From NCBI GenBank assembly GCA_902538525.1, contig CACBFA010000002.1:62001-126000 (forward strand): DNA of 64,000 nt, in the 5' to 3' direction. This DNA is from an uncultured Pelagibacteraceae bacterium. Lineage in GTDB: Bacteria > Pseudomonadota > Alphaproteobacteria > Pelagibacterales > Pelagibacteraceae. A program made the position numbers and the translations under genes. Shown here piece after piece: positions 57,539-64,000 of the stretch. Each line of letters opens with the position of its first letter. Positions within the stretch are counted from its first letter, which is position 1. A model generated the notes under the pieces. The model saw only the letters and a list, made by a program, of their open reading frames with translations. It ran no database searches and had not been told where the DNA came from.

Positions 57539-58092
57539 TAATTACTCCTTTTTTCTCTGAATGGAAAATTTAAATGTTTTAATAATTCAAAACTATGTTC
57601 AACTTTTTGAGATTTAATAACAATTGTTATGTCTAAACCTCTAATTTTATCAACTTTATCAAAATTTACCTCTGGAAAAATAATGTGCTCTTTTACACCA
57701 AAAGTATAATTTCCGTATTTATCAAAGCCGTTAGGACTTAATCCTCTAAAATCCTTTATTCTAGGTAAGGCTATATTTGTTAACCTATCAATAAATTCGT
57801 ACATTTTATTTTTTCTTAATGTTACCTTCAAACCAGAGTTAGTATTTTTTCTAGTTTTAAAATTTGCAATAGATTTCTTAAATTTAGTTACAACAGGCAT
57901 TTGACCTGTAATGTTTGCTAGATCTTCTTGACAGGATTTCAAAATTTTTTGATCATTTCCATCAAGACCTAAACCCATATTTAAAACAATTTTTTGTATT
58001 TTTGGACCCATATATAAATTTTTATAACCAAACTTTTCCTTTAATGCTGGCTCAATATCTTTAGTTACAGTTAATTTTAATCTAGGTATCAT
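57538..58092 (-). CDS. rplE: 50S ribosomal protein L5
   Basis: 184 residues. [68 protein letters not shown] and [11 protein letters not shown] are conserved. 5S rRNA and P-site tRNA contact protein. It shares one base with rplX and with rpsN. Confidence 0.96.
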   Translation of the reverse strand: MIPRLKLTVTKDIEPALKEKFGYKNLYMGPKIQKIVLNMGLGLDGNDQKILKSCQEDLANITGQMPVVTKFKKSIANFKTRKNTNSGLKVTLRKNKMYEFIDRLTNIALPRIKDFRGLSPNGFDKYGNYTFGVKEHIIFPEVNFDKVDKIRGLDITIVIKSQKVEHSFELLKHLNFPFREKRSN

Positions 58093-58331
58093 TATTTTTT
58101 AGCCTCATTTTTATTTTTGGTATCAAAAATTGCTAGGTTTGAGAGATGTATAAAGTTTTCTTTTGAAACTATTCCACCTTTCTTTTCTTTTGTAGTTTTC
58201 ACATGTTTTTTTACCATGTTAATACCTTTAACTTTCGCCCTATTATTTTTTCTATCAATTTCAATGACATCACCATCTTTATTTTTATCCTTACCAGTCA
58301 GAATCTTTACTTTAATACCTTTTTTAATCAT
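58092..58331 (-). CDS. rplX: 50S ribosomal protein L24
   Basis: 79 residues, shorter than the usual 100 or so. The KOW domain is present ([42 protein letters not shown]) with the [11 protein letters not shown] strand, while the typical C-terminal extension is missing. Assembly initiator of the large subunit. It shares one base with rplN and with rplE. Confidence 0.94.
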   Translation of the reverse strand: MIKKGIKVKILTGKDKNKDGDVIEIDRKNNRAKVKGINMVKKHVKTTKEKKGGIVSKENFIHLSNLAIFDTKNKNEAKK

Positions 58332-58699
58332 TATAATACCTCTGGTGCCAACGAAATTATTTTCATTTGACCTCTATTCCTTAATTCTCTGGTAACTGGT
58401 CCAAAAATTCTAGTGCCTATAGGCTCCCCTTTATCATCTGTCAGAACAGCTGCATTGTTATCAAATCTTACTTTGGATCCATCATTCCTGTGAATTCCTT
58501 TTTTAACTCTAACAACAACAGCTTTATGAACCGCACCTTTTTTAACCTTTCCTTTTGGAATTGCTTCTTTGACTGCTACGACGATAGTATCACCAATACT
58601 CGCATATCTTCTTTTAGATCCACCTAACACTTTTATGCATTCAATCTTTTTTGCACCAGTGTTATCAGCTACGAATAATTCTGTCTGAACTTGTATCAT
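58331..58699 (-). CDS. rplN: 50S ribosomal protein L14
   Basis: 122 residues. [37 protein letters not shown] and [24 protein letters not shown] are nearly invariant L14 blocks. It overlaps rpsQ by ATGA. Confidence 0.97.
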   Translation of the reverse strand: MIQVQTELFVADNTGAKKIECIKVLGGSKRRYASIGDTIVVAVKEAIPKGKVKKGAVHKAVVVRVKKGIHRNDGSKVRFDNNAAVLTDDKGEPIGTRIFGPVTRELRNRGQMKIISLAPEVL

Positions 58700-58932
58700 T
58701 TGGAAACTCCTATCACTTCAAATTTTTTCGACTTTGAGTGAGGTTTGCACTCTTGTATCGATACTTGATCGCCGTTTTTATATTTATTCTCTTCGTCATG
58801 AACACTATATTTTTTTCTAGCTTTAATTACTTTTTTTAATACTGGATGTTGATATTTTCGCTCAACTAAAACTGTAATAGTTTTATTTGGCTTATCGCTG
58901 ACAACTATTCCATTTAATATTTTTTTAGGCAT
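58696..58932 (-). CDS. rpsQ: 30S ribosomal protein S17
   Basis: 78 residues. [30 protein letters not shown] and [33 protein letters not shown] match S17. It overlaps rpmC by 8 bases and rplN by four. Confidence 0.95.
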   Translation of the reverse strand: MPKKILNGIVVSDKPNKTITVLVERKYQHPVLKKVIKARKKYSVHDEENKYKNGDQVSIQECKPHSKSKKFEVIGVSK

Positions 58933-59113
58933 TTTTTCTCACTACTAATGTTTTTAATCTTGCAATATTCCTCTTTGTTTCGCTAATTTTTGATGGACTT
59001 TTTATCTGACCATTAATTTTTTGAAATCTAAAGTTAAAAAGATCTTTTTTTAATTTTTCAATATCTTTTAAAGCTTGTTCTTTTGTCATTTTTTTGATCT
59101 CACTTTTTTTCAT
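58925..59113 (-). CDS. rpmC: 50S ribosomal protein L29
   Basis: 62 residues, two-helix protein: [46 protein letters not shown]. It sits near the nascent-chain exit with L23. It follows rplP directly and overlaps rpsQ by 8 bases. Confidence 0.93.
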   Translation of the reverse strand: MKKSEIKKMTKEQALKDIEKLKKDLFNFRFQKINGQIKSPSKISETKRNIARLKTLVVRKNA

Positions 59114-59521
59114 TTATATTCTCTTAATAAATTTACATTTAATTGGCAGTTTTGCCGAAGCTTTATATAAAGCCTCTCTAGCAATTTCTTCTGTTACGCC
59201 ATCAACCTCAAATAAAATTCTTCCTGGTTTAACTCTGCATGCCCAAAATTCAGGTGAACCTTTTCCTTTACCCATTCTTACCTCTGTAGGTTTTTTTGAA
59301 ACAGGTATATTAGGAAACATTCTTGTCCAAACTCTGCCTTGTCTTTTCATGTGCCGCGTTAATGCTACTCTAGCTGCCTCTATCTGTCTGGATATAATTC
59401 TTTCTGGCTGAATTGCTTTCAATCCAAATGAACCATAATTCATAGCATTACATCTGGAAGCATTGCCGTGAATCCTTCCTTTGTGTGCTTTTCTAAACTT
59501 TGTTCTAGTTGGTTGTAACAT
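59114..59521 (-). CDS. rplP: 50S ribosomal protein L16
   Basis: 135 residues. [21 protein letters not shown] start, [39 protein letters not shown], and [24 protein letters not shown] are the L16 core. A-site tRNA contact. It follows rpsC by 2 bases. Confidence 0.97.
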   Translation of the reverse strand: MLQPTRTKFRKAHKGRIHGNASRCNAMNYGSFGLKAIQPERIISRQIEAARVALTRHMKRQGRVWTRMFPNIPVSKKPTEVRMGKGKGSPEFWACRVKPGRILFEVDGVTEEIAREALYKASAKLPIKCKFIKRI

Positions 59522-59523
59522 TA

Positions 59524-60183
59524 TTATGCTTTGTTCCTTTCTTGGCTGAACTCTTTTGTAAAAATTTCTCCTTTATATATCCAAACTTTTATTCCAATTA
59601 TTCCATAGGTGGTTAAAGCTTCCGCTTCAGCATAATCAATGTCTGCTCTTAAAGTATGGGATGGAATACTTCCATCTCTTAACCATTCTGTTCTTGCAAT
59701 TTCGTTTCCACCAAGTCTTCCACTACAAGACACTTTAATTCCTTTAGCTCCTAATCTTAATGCAGATTGCATTGCTCTTTTCATTGCTCTCCTATATGAA
59801 ACACGTTTGACTAATTGTTGAGCAATGTTCTCGGCAACTAAAAATGAATTTGTTTCAGGTTTTTTAACCTCCTTAATATTTAATACGATTTCATTTGCGC
59901 TCAATCTTGATAATTTCCCTTTAATTTTCTCTATATCACTCCCCTTTTTTCCAATTACAAATCCAGGTCTGGATGTATAAATTGTTACGAAACATTTTTT
60001 TGCTGATCTCTCTATCATTACTTTTGAAACTCCTGAATTGATAACATTTTTTTTGATGAATTCTCTAATTTTAAAATCTTCAATTAAATAATTTCCAAAA
60101 TCTTGTTTTTTTGCATACCAAACAGAATCCCATCCTCTATTGATACCCAATCTTAAACCTACTGGATTAACCTTTTGTCCCAT
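59524..60183 (-). CDS. rpsC: 30S ribosomal protein S3
   Basis: 219 residues. [24 protein letters not shown] start, KH domain with [17 protein letters not shown], and C-terminal [38 protein letters not shown]. It overlaps rplV by 17 bases in a different frame, which is the largest overlap within the ribosomal cluster. Confidence 0.97.
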   Translation of the reverse strand: MGQKVNPVGLRLGINRGWDSVWYAKKQDFGNYLIEDFKIREFIKKNVINSGVSKVMIERSAKKCFVTIYTSRPGFVIGKKGSDIEKIKGKLSRLSANEIVLNIKEVKKPETNSFLVAENIAQQLVKRVSYRRAMKRAMQSALRLGAKGIKVSCSGRLGGNEIARTEWLRDGSIPSHTLRADIDYAEAEALTTYGIIGIKVWIYKGEIFTKEFSQERNKA

Positions 60184-60562
60184 GTTCCTTCTCTTTTTGT
60201 TTCATTTGCTCACTCAAAACTATTGTTACGTTTGAGTATGGTTTCATAATTTCGGCAGCACGGCCTTTTGCTCTAGCTCTAAATCTTTTCATTATTACTT
60301 GTTTTCCACAGAAAGCTTCTTTAACTACTAAATTGTCTATATCATATTGAAAATTGTTTTCAGCGTTCGCAATAGCAGATGAGATTGTTTTCTTTACATC
60401 TTTAGATATTCTCTTTTCAGAGAAAGATAAATCTCTAATCGCAATATCTACTTTTTTACCAACTATTGATTTGAGTATAGGTTTTAACTTTCTTACACTA
60501 GACCTTACGTTCTTATTTATTGACCTAACTTGTTTTAAATCTATATCTTTGTTTTTACTCAT
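60167..60562 (-). CDS. rplV: 50S ribosomal protein L22
   Basis: 131 residues. [48 protein letters not shown] at the N-terminal half and [27 protein letters not shown] at the end (the exit-tunnel hairpin). It lies 2 bases after rpsS. Confidence 0.95.
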   Translation of the reverse strand: MSKNKDIDLKQVRSINKNVRSSVRKLKPILKSIVGKKVDIAIRDLSFSEKRISKDVKKTISSAIANAENNFQYDIDNLVVKEAFCGKQVIMKRFRARAKGRAAEIMKPYSNVTIVLSEQMKQKEKEHGTKG

Positions 60563-60564
60563 AT

Positions 60565-60873
60565 TTATTTCTTATCAGCTCCCTTAGCTCCACCCTCAAC
60601 TTTCGCTTTTTTATCAGCTGGTGTATGACCAAAAAACTGCCTTGTTGGAGCAAATTCTCCAAATTTGTGTCCTACCATGTCTTCAGATACAGTTATTGGT
60701 ATAAATTTTTTACCGTTATAAATTAAAAAACTAAATCCTACAAAGTCAGGTATTATTGTAGACTTTCTAGACCAGGTTTTAATTGGTTTTTTATTAGGAT
60801 CGTTTTTAATTTTTTCAACTTTTTTAATTAAACTTTCCTCAACAAACGGTCCTTTCCAAACAGATCTTGCCAT
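60565..60873 (-). CDS. rpsS: 30S ribosomal protein S19
   Basis: 102 residues. [21 protein letters not shown] start, [28 protein letters not shown] and [18 protein letters not shown] are diagnostic. A short Lys/Gly tail follows. It lies 3 bases after rplB. Confidence 0.96.
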   Translation of the reverse strand: MARSVWKGPFVEESLIKKVEKIKNDPNKKPIKTWSRKSTIIPDFVGFSFLIYNGKKFIPITVSEDMVGHKFGEFAPTRQFFGHTPADKKAKVEGGAKGADKK

Positions 60874-60876
60874 AAA

Positions 60877-61710
60877 TTAAGCTCTCTTCTTCTTTCTTCT
60901 TCTTATTATAAATTTATCAGTTCGCTTATTATCTCTAGTTTTTAATCCTTTAGCTGATTGTCCAGTTGGAGAAACAGGATGCCTACCACCGGCAGATTTT
61001 CCTTCGCCACCACCATGTGGGTGATCTACTGGATTTTTAACAACCCCTCTAGTATGTGGTCTTCTTCCCAACCACCTTGATCTGCCAGCTTTACCAATTT
61101 TAATGTTTTTTTGATCTGGATTAGATAATACTCCAATTGTAGCCAACGCTCTTGAATCTATTTTTCTAACTTCACCTGAAGTCATTTTTATAATTGAGTA
61201 ATTTCCATCAATACCTGAAATCGTTACAGAAGAACCAGCTGCTCTTGCTATTTTACCACCGGCACCTGGCTGTATTTCAACATTATGTATATCAATACCA
61301 ACTGGAATATCTTGTAATGGTAAACAATTTCCTGTTTTAATTTCTGATGATGAACCATTTTCAATATAATCACCAACTTTTATTTTTTGTGGAGCAAGAT
61401 AATAAAATTTTTCATTGTCTTCAAACTTAACTAGCATTATGTGGCAAGATCTGTTTGGATCGTATTCAATTCTTTCCACAATCGCTTTCATATCGTTTTT
61501 TTTTCTATAAAAATCAATTTTTCTATATTTGTGCTTATGTCCACCACCATGATTTCTTGAAGTTATTCGACCATAATTATTTCTTCCTTTTGAAGAATAA
61601 TTTGCACTTGTTAATGGCTTATAAGGCTTACCTTTCCATAAACCCTCTCTACTCGTTAGAATAGTGCCTCTAGTGGATTTAGTGTAAGGTTTGAATATTT
61701 TTAAAGCCAT
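60877..61710 (-). CDS. rplB: 50S ribosomal protein L2
   Basis: 277 residues. GRNNYGRITSRNHGGGHKHKYRKIDF, ARAAGSSVTISGIDGNYSIIKMTSGEVRKI and the highly conserved GVVKNPVDHPHGGGEGKSAGGRHPVSPTG with the functional His are intact. Peptidyl-transferase-proximal protein. It is 3 bases after rplW. Confidence 0.97.
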   Translation of the reverse strand: MALKIFKPYTKSTRGTILTSREGLWKGKPYKPLTSANYSSKGRNNYGRITSRNHGGGHKHKYRKIDFYRKKNDMKAIVERIEYDPNRSCHIMLVKFEDNEKFYYLAPQKIKVGDYIENGSSSEIKTGNCLPLQDIPVGIDIHNVEIQPGAGGKIARAAGSSVTISGIDGNYSIIKMTSGEVRKIDSRALATIGVLSNPDQKNIKIGKAGRSRWLGRRPHTRGVVKNPVDHPHGGGEGKSAGGRHPVSPTGQSAKGLKTRDNKRTDKFIIRRRKKKRA

Positions 61711-61713
61711 AAA

Positions 61714-62007
61714 TTAAATTCCTGTTGTTAAGTCAATATTTTGACCTTTTTTAAGGGTAATGATAGCTTTTTTAAAACCCTTTTTTTTAACTTTTTTTCC
61801 TCTAGTAGATTTAATTAGTGTTTTTTTATTAATAATATTAATTTTTGTTACATTGACTTTAAAAATTTTTTCAATTGATCCTTTTAAAGTTTTTTTATTA
61901 GCACTTTGAGGTACCTTAAAAATAATTTTATTTTGTTCTGACAAATTTGTTGATTTTTCAGTTACAACAGGAAATAAGATTTTATCGTACAAGCTAAGTT
62001 TATCCAT
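61714..62007 (-). CDS. rplW: 50S ribosomal protein L23
   Basis: 97 residues. YDKILFPVVTEKSTNLSEQNKIIFKVPQSANKKTLKGSIEKIFKVNVTKINIINKK matches L23, the trigger-factor and SRP docking protein at the tunnel exit. It shares one base with rplD. Confidence 0.94.
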   Translation of the reverse strand: MDKLSLYDKILFPVVTEKSTNLSEQNKIIFKVPQSANKKTLKGSIEKIFKVNVTKINIINKKTLIKSTRGKKVKKKGFKKAIITLKKGQNIDLTTGI

Positions 62008-62630
62008 TATTGATACCTTTTTTCCAATTCTTTAACTGAACTTTCAGTAAAAATAATTTTTTTATATTTAACTAAATCAAATGCACTGAAATGATTTGCA
62101 TCTGTTAATTTGACATTAGGAATATTTCTAGTTGACCTTAAAATGTTATCTTTTGATTTTGAATCTACAATTAGTAATGAGTTATTTGCATCAAACTTCT
62201 TTAAAAACTGAGACATTTCTTTTGTTTTTTCAATTTTTTTAGCAAAATCTTCAAAAATAATTACGTTATTTGATTTATTTTTTTCAGTTATCAGTGAGGC
62301 TATACTCATTTTTTTTTCACTCTTATTTAACTTTCTAGTTTTGTATTTATCTTGGCCCTTTGGTCCATGAGCTATACCTCCACCAACAAATATAGGCGCT
62401 TTTTTACTAGAGTGTCTTGCATTACCGGTCCCTTTTTGTGAATAGATTTTAGATGTTGAGCCTGTAATCTCATTTCTTTGCTTTGTCTTTGCTTTTCTAC
62501 CTTTAAAGTTTGCATTCAATTTGTAAATAACACCACTTACTAATTGATTGTTAACTTTGGCACTAAATATTTTATCAAGTACCTCTATGCTCTGTTTATT
62601 TCCGTCAATGCTTAGTTTGTCTATTTTCAT
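62007..62630 (-). CDS. rplD: 50S ribosomal protein L4
   Basis: 207 residues. TKQRNEITGSTSKIYSQKGTGNARHSSKKAPIFVGGGIAHGPKG is the L4 tunnel-loop core. In E. coli L4 represses the S10 operon; no leader is visible here because fusA directly precedes rpsJ. It follows rplC with no gap. Confidence 0.95.
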   Translation of the reverse strand: MKIDKLSIDGNKQSIEVLDKIFSAKVNNQLVSGVIYKLNANFKGRKAKTKQRNEITGSTSKIYSQKGTGNARHSSKKAPIFVGGGIAHGPKGQDKYKTRKLNKSEKKMSIASLITEKNKSNNVIIFEDFAKKIEKTKEMSQFLKKFDANNSLLIVDSKSKDNILRSTRNIPNVKLTDANHFSAFDLVKYKKIIFTESSVKELEKRYQ

Positions 62631-63341
62631 TTACTTCTTTTTTTTGTCCGCTGTTTTCTTTTGTTTTTCAATTTGCTCAATTTTATCATTTATTGACATT
62701 CGACTAATATTTTTGACTGATTTTCTAATTAAAACTTCAGTATTTTTTGATCCAGGAATTGATCCTTTTAAGTATAGCAAATTATTATCTTTATCAGTTT
62801 TAATAACTTCAATATTTTGTATAGTTCTCATTTTATCTCCCATATGACCAGCCATTTTTTTTCCTTTAAAAACTTTACCTGGGTCTTGTCTTTGCCCTGT
62901 AGATCCATGAGATCTGTGAGAAATTGAAACACCGTGAGTAGCTCTTAATCCTCCAAAGTTGTGTCTTTTCATTGCACCGGCAAAACCTTTACCAATTGTC
63001 TTAGATTTAACATCAACAAACTTAACATTCTCAAATATTTCTAATCCGATTTCATTTCCTTCTTTAAAATTCTCAATATTTTCTAACCTAAATTCTTTAA
63101 GAGTTTTTTTTGGCTCTGTATTTTTTTTTGCAAAATAACCTTTCATAGCTTTAGTTAATTTTGAGTTTTTAATTTTTCCAAATCCTATTTGGACTGCACT
63201 ATATCCACGGTTTTCTTTGTTTATAACGCTTATTATTCTTCCAGTTTCCATTTTCAATACAGTGACTGGAACTGATTGACCTGTTTTAAAAAATTCTCTA
63301 GACATTCCTATTTTTTTTCCAATTAAAGCCAAATTATCCAT
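62631..63341 (-). CDS. rplC: 50S ribosomal protein L3
   Basis: 236 residues. LIGKKIGMSREFF at the start and AGAMKRHNFGGLRATHGVSISHRSHGSTGQRQDPGKVFKGKKMAGHMG in the core, including the methylatable Gln in TGQRQDPG. A Lys-rich C-terminal extension follows. It shares one base with rpsJ. Confidence 0.96.
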   Translation of the reverse strand: MDNLALIGKKIGMSREFFKTGQSVPVTVLKMETGRIISVINKENRGYSAVQIGFGKIKNSKLTKAMKGYFAKKNTEPKKTLKEFRLENIENFKEGNEIGLEIFENVKFVDVKSKTIGKGFAGAMKRHNFGGLRATHGVSISHRSHGSTGQRQDPGKVFKGKKMAGHMGDKMRTIQNIEVIKTDKDNNLLYLKGSIPGSKNTEVLIRKSVKNISRMSINDKIEQIEKQKKTADKKKK

Positions 63342-63649
63342 TATATTTTTATCTCCACATCTACACCTGATGCTAAATCAAGTTTCATTAGTGCTTCAAC
63401 TGTTGCAGGTGTAGGTTCAATAATATCAATTAATCTTTTATGAGTTCTGGTTTCAAATTGTTCTCTACTTTTTTTATCAATATGTGGTGATCTTAATACA
63501 GTATATCTCTCTATTTTTGTAGGTAGGGGAATTGGACCTTTGATATTTGCTCCTGTTCTTTTAACAGTATTTACGATTTCCTCTGTAGACTGATCCAATA
63601 CTTTATTATCGTAAGCTCTTAATTTTATTCTAATATTTTGTTTATCCAT
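63341..63649 (-). CDS. rpsJ: 30S ribosomal protein S10 (NusE)
   Basis: 102 residues. [68 protein letters not shown] is the S10 signature. Also the NusB partner in antitermination (nusB at 10222). It begins 2 bases after the fusA stop, with no tuf gene and no S10 leader between. Confidence 0.96.
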   Translation of the reverse strand: MDKQNIRIKLRAYDNKVLDQSTEEIVNTVKRTGANIKGPIPLPTKIERYTVLRSPHIDKKSREQFETRTHKRLIDIIEPTPATVEALMKLDLASGVDVEIKI

Positions 63650-63651
63650 AG

Positions 63652-64000
63652 TTAACCTGTTTTCTTAATAACCTCATCTTGAACATTTTGTGGAACCTTA
63701 TCGTAATGATCAAAAAACATTGAGTATTGAGCTCTACCTTGTGACATTGATCTTAAACTGTTTATATAACCAAACATATTTGCTAATGGCACCATAGCAG
63801 TTATTACTGTTGCGTTACCTCTTTGCTCCTGTGTACTTATTTGACCTCTTCTACTATTTAAATCACCTATTACATCTCCCATATAGTCTTCAGGTGTTAC
63901 TACTTCTACTCTCATAACTGGTTCTAAAAGCTTTAGAGTTCCTCGAGCACATGCTTCTTTAAAACATTGTCTTGAAGCTAGTTCAAAAGCTAATACACTT
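63652..64000 (-). CDS. fusA: elongation factor G, C-terminal part (5' end outside window)
   Basis: The frame stays open past the right edge of the window. Visible codons encode domains [50 protein letters not shown], and [36 protein letters not shown]. The ATG at 63915 is internal. EF-G drives ribosome translocation. Directly followed by rpsJ. Confidence 0.95.
   Translation of the reverse strand, partial: SVLAFELASRQCFKEACARGTLKLLEPVMRVEVVTPEDYMGDVIGDLNSRRGQISTQEQRGNATVITAMVPLANMFGYINSLRSMSQGRAQYSMFFDHYDKVPQNVQDEVIKKTG

Noticed and set aside
1..64000. Mobile elements, CRISPR arrays, prophage or defence islands
   Set aside because: No transposase, integrase, direct-repeat array or defence gene is seen; every sizeable frame is accounted for by housekeeping genes.

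Overview
The window is a gene-dense, strongly AT-rich bacterial chromosome segment. Its proteins are rich in Lys, Asn and Ile. Gene content and gene order are alphaproteobacterial: rpmF-plsX-ihfA-merR; glyA-nrdR-ribD-ribE-ribBA-ribH-nusB-thiL; dapA-smpB-folK-spoT-pyrE-pdxJ-acpS-lepB-rnc-recO; pyrB-pyrC'-plsY-topA; and S10-spc-alpha with secY-adk-rpsM-rpsK-rpoA-rplQ. The extreme compactness, the soxBDAG operon and the proton-pumping pyrophosphatase point to the SAR11 clade (Candidatus Pelagibacter or a relative). This assignment is an inference from protein recognition and layout; no marker rRNA is present.

Layout. 1-2766: end of metY, an alpha/beta hydrolase and an unassigned Rossmann methyltransferase-like protein. 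2767-7075: heme A synthase, a small chorismate mutase, L33, MerR, IHF-alpha, PlsX, L32 (rpmF, only 59 aa), a cytochrome bc1 assembly chaperone and BamE. 7081-16562: H+-pyrophosphatase, ThiL, NusB, the riboflavin cluster, NrdR, GlyA, RpiB and a 2-oxoglutarate dioxygenase-like protein. 16633-24938: HemB, then a long leftward housekeeping operon from dapA to recO. 24974-27270: soluble lytic transglycosylase and tRNA-Ser(GCU). 27335-32415: heterotetrameric sarcosine oxidase. 32389-38464: MATE exporter, TrhO plus an O-methyltransferase (a likely tRNA U34 modification pair) and the GatCAB amidotransferase. 38514-50775: RuvX, the ATCase/pseudo-DHOase pair, PlsY, TopA, a RidA-family protein, Ugd/GalU, PanC, MgtE, LipB and an RluC/D-type pseudouridine synthase. 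50786-64000: ribosomal protein/rpoA/secY supercluster on the minus strand, ending in the C-terminal part of fusA.

There is no intergenic stretch over 300 bases; the largest gaps are about 50-80 bases. I saw no insertion sequence, prophage, CRISPR array, toxin-antitoxin pair, riboswitch or broken gene. What stands out is regulatory or reductive. A perfect 7-1-7 Fur-type box lies on the hemB start codon. A nested palindrome sits in front of the sarcosine oxidase operon. The bc1-chaperone and bamE genes diverge from start codons that share two bases. A Rel/SpoT enzyme lacks its zinc-finger/helical region. RibBA and PyrC are catalytically degenerate, and NrdR has shortened cysteine knuckles. Several genes expected in these syntenic blocks (fabH, era, rpoZ, rpmD, tuf, dprA) are missing from their usual slots.

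Functionally the window serves one-carbon and sulfur metabolism (MetY, GlyA, sarcosine oxidase), cofactors (riboflavin, PLP, heme, heme A, thiamine-PP, lipoate, pantothenate, folate), lipid precursors, pyrimidines, envelope assembly and translation.
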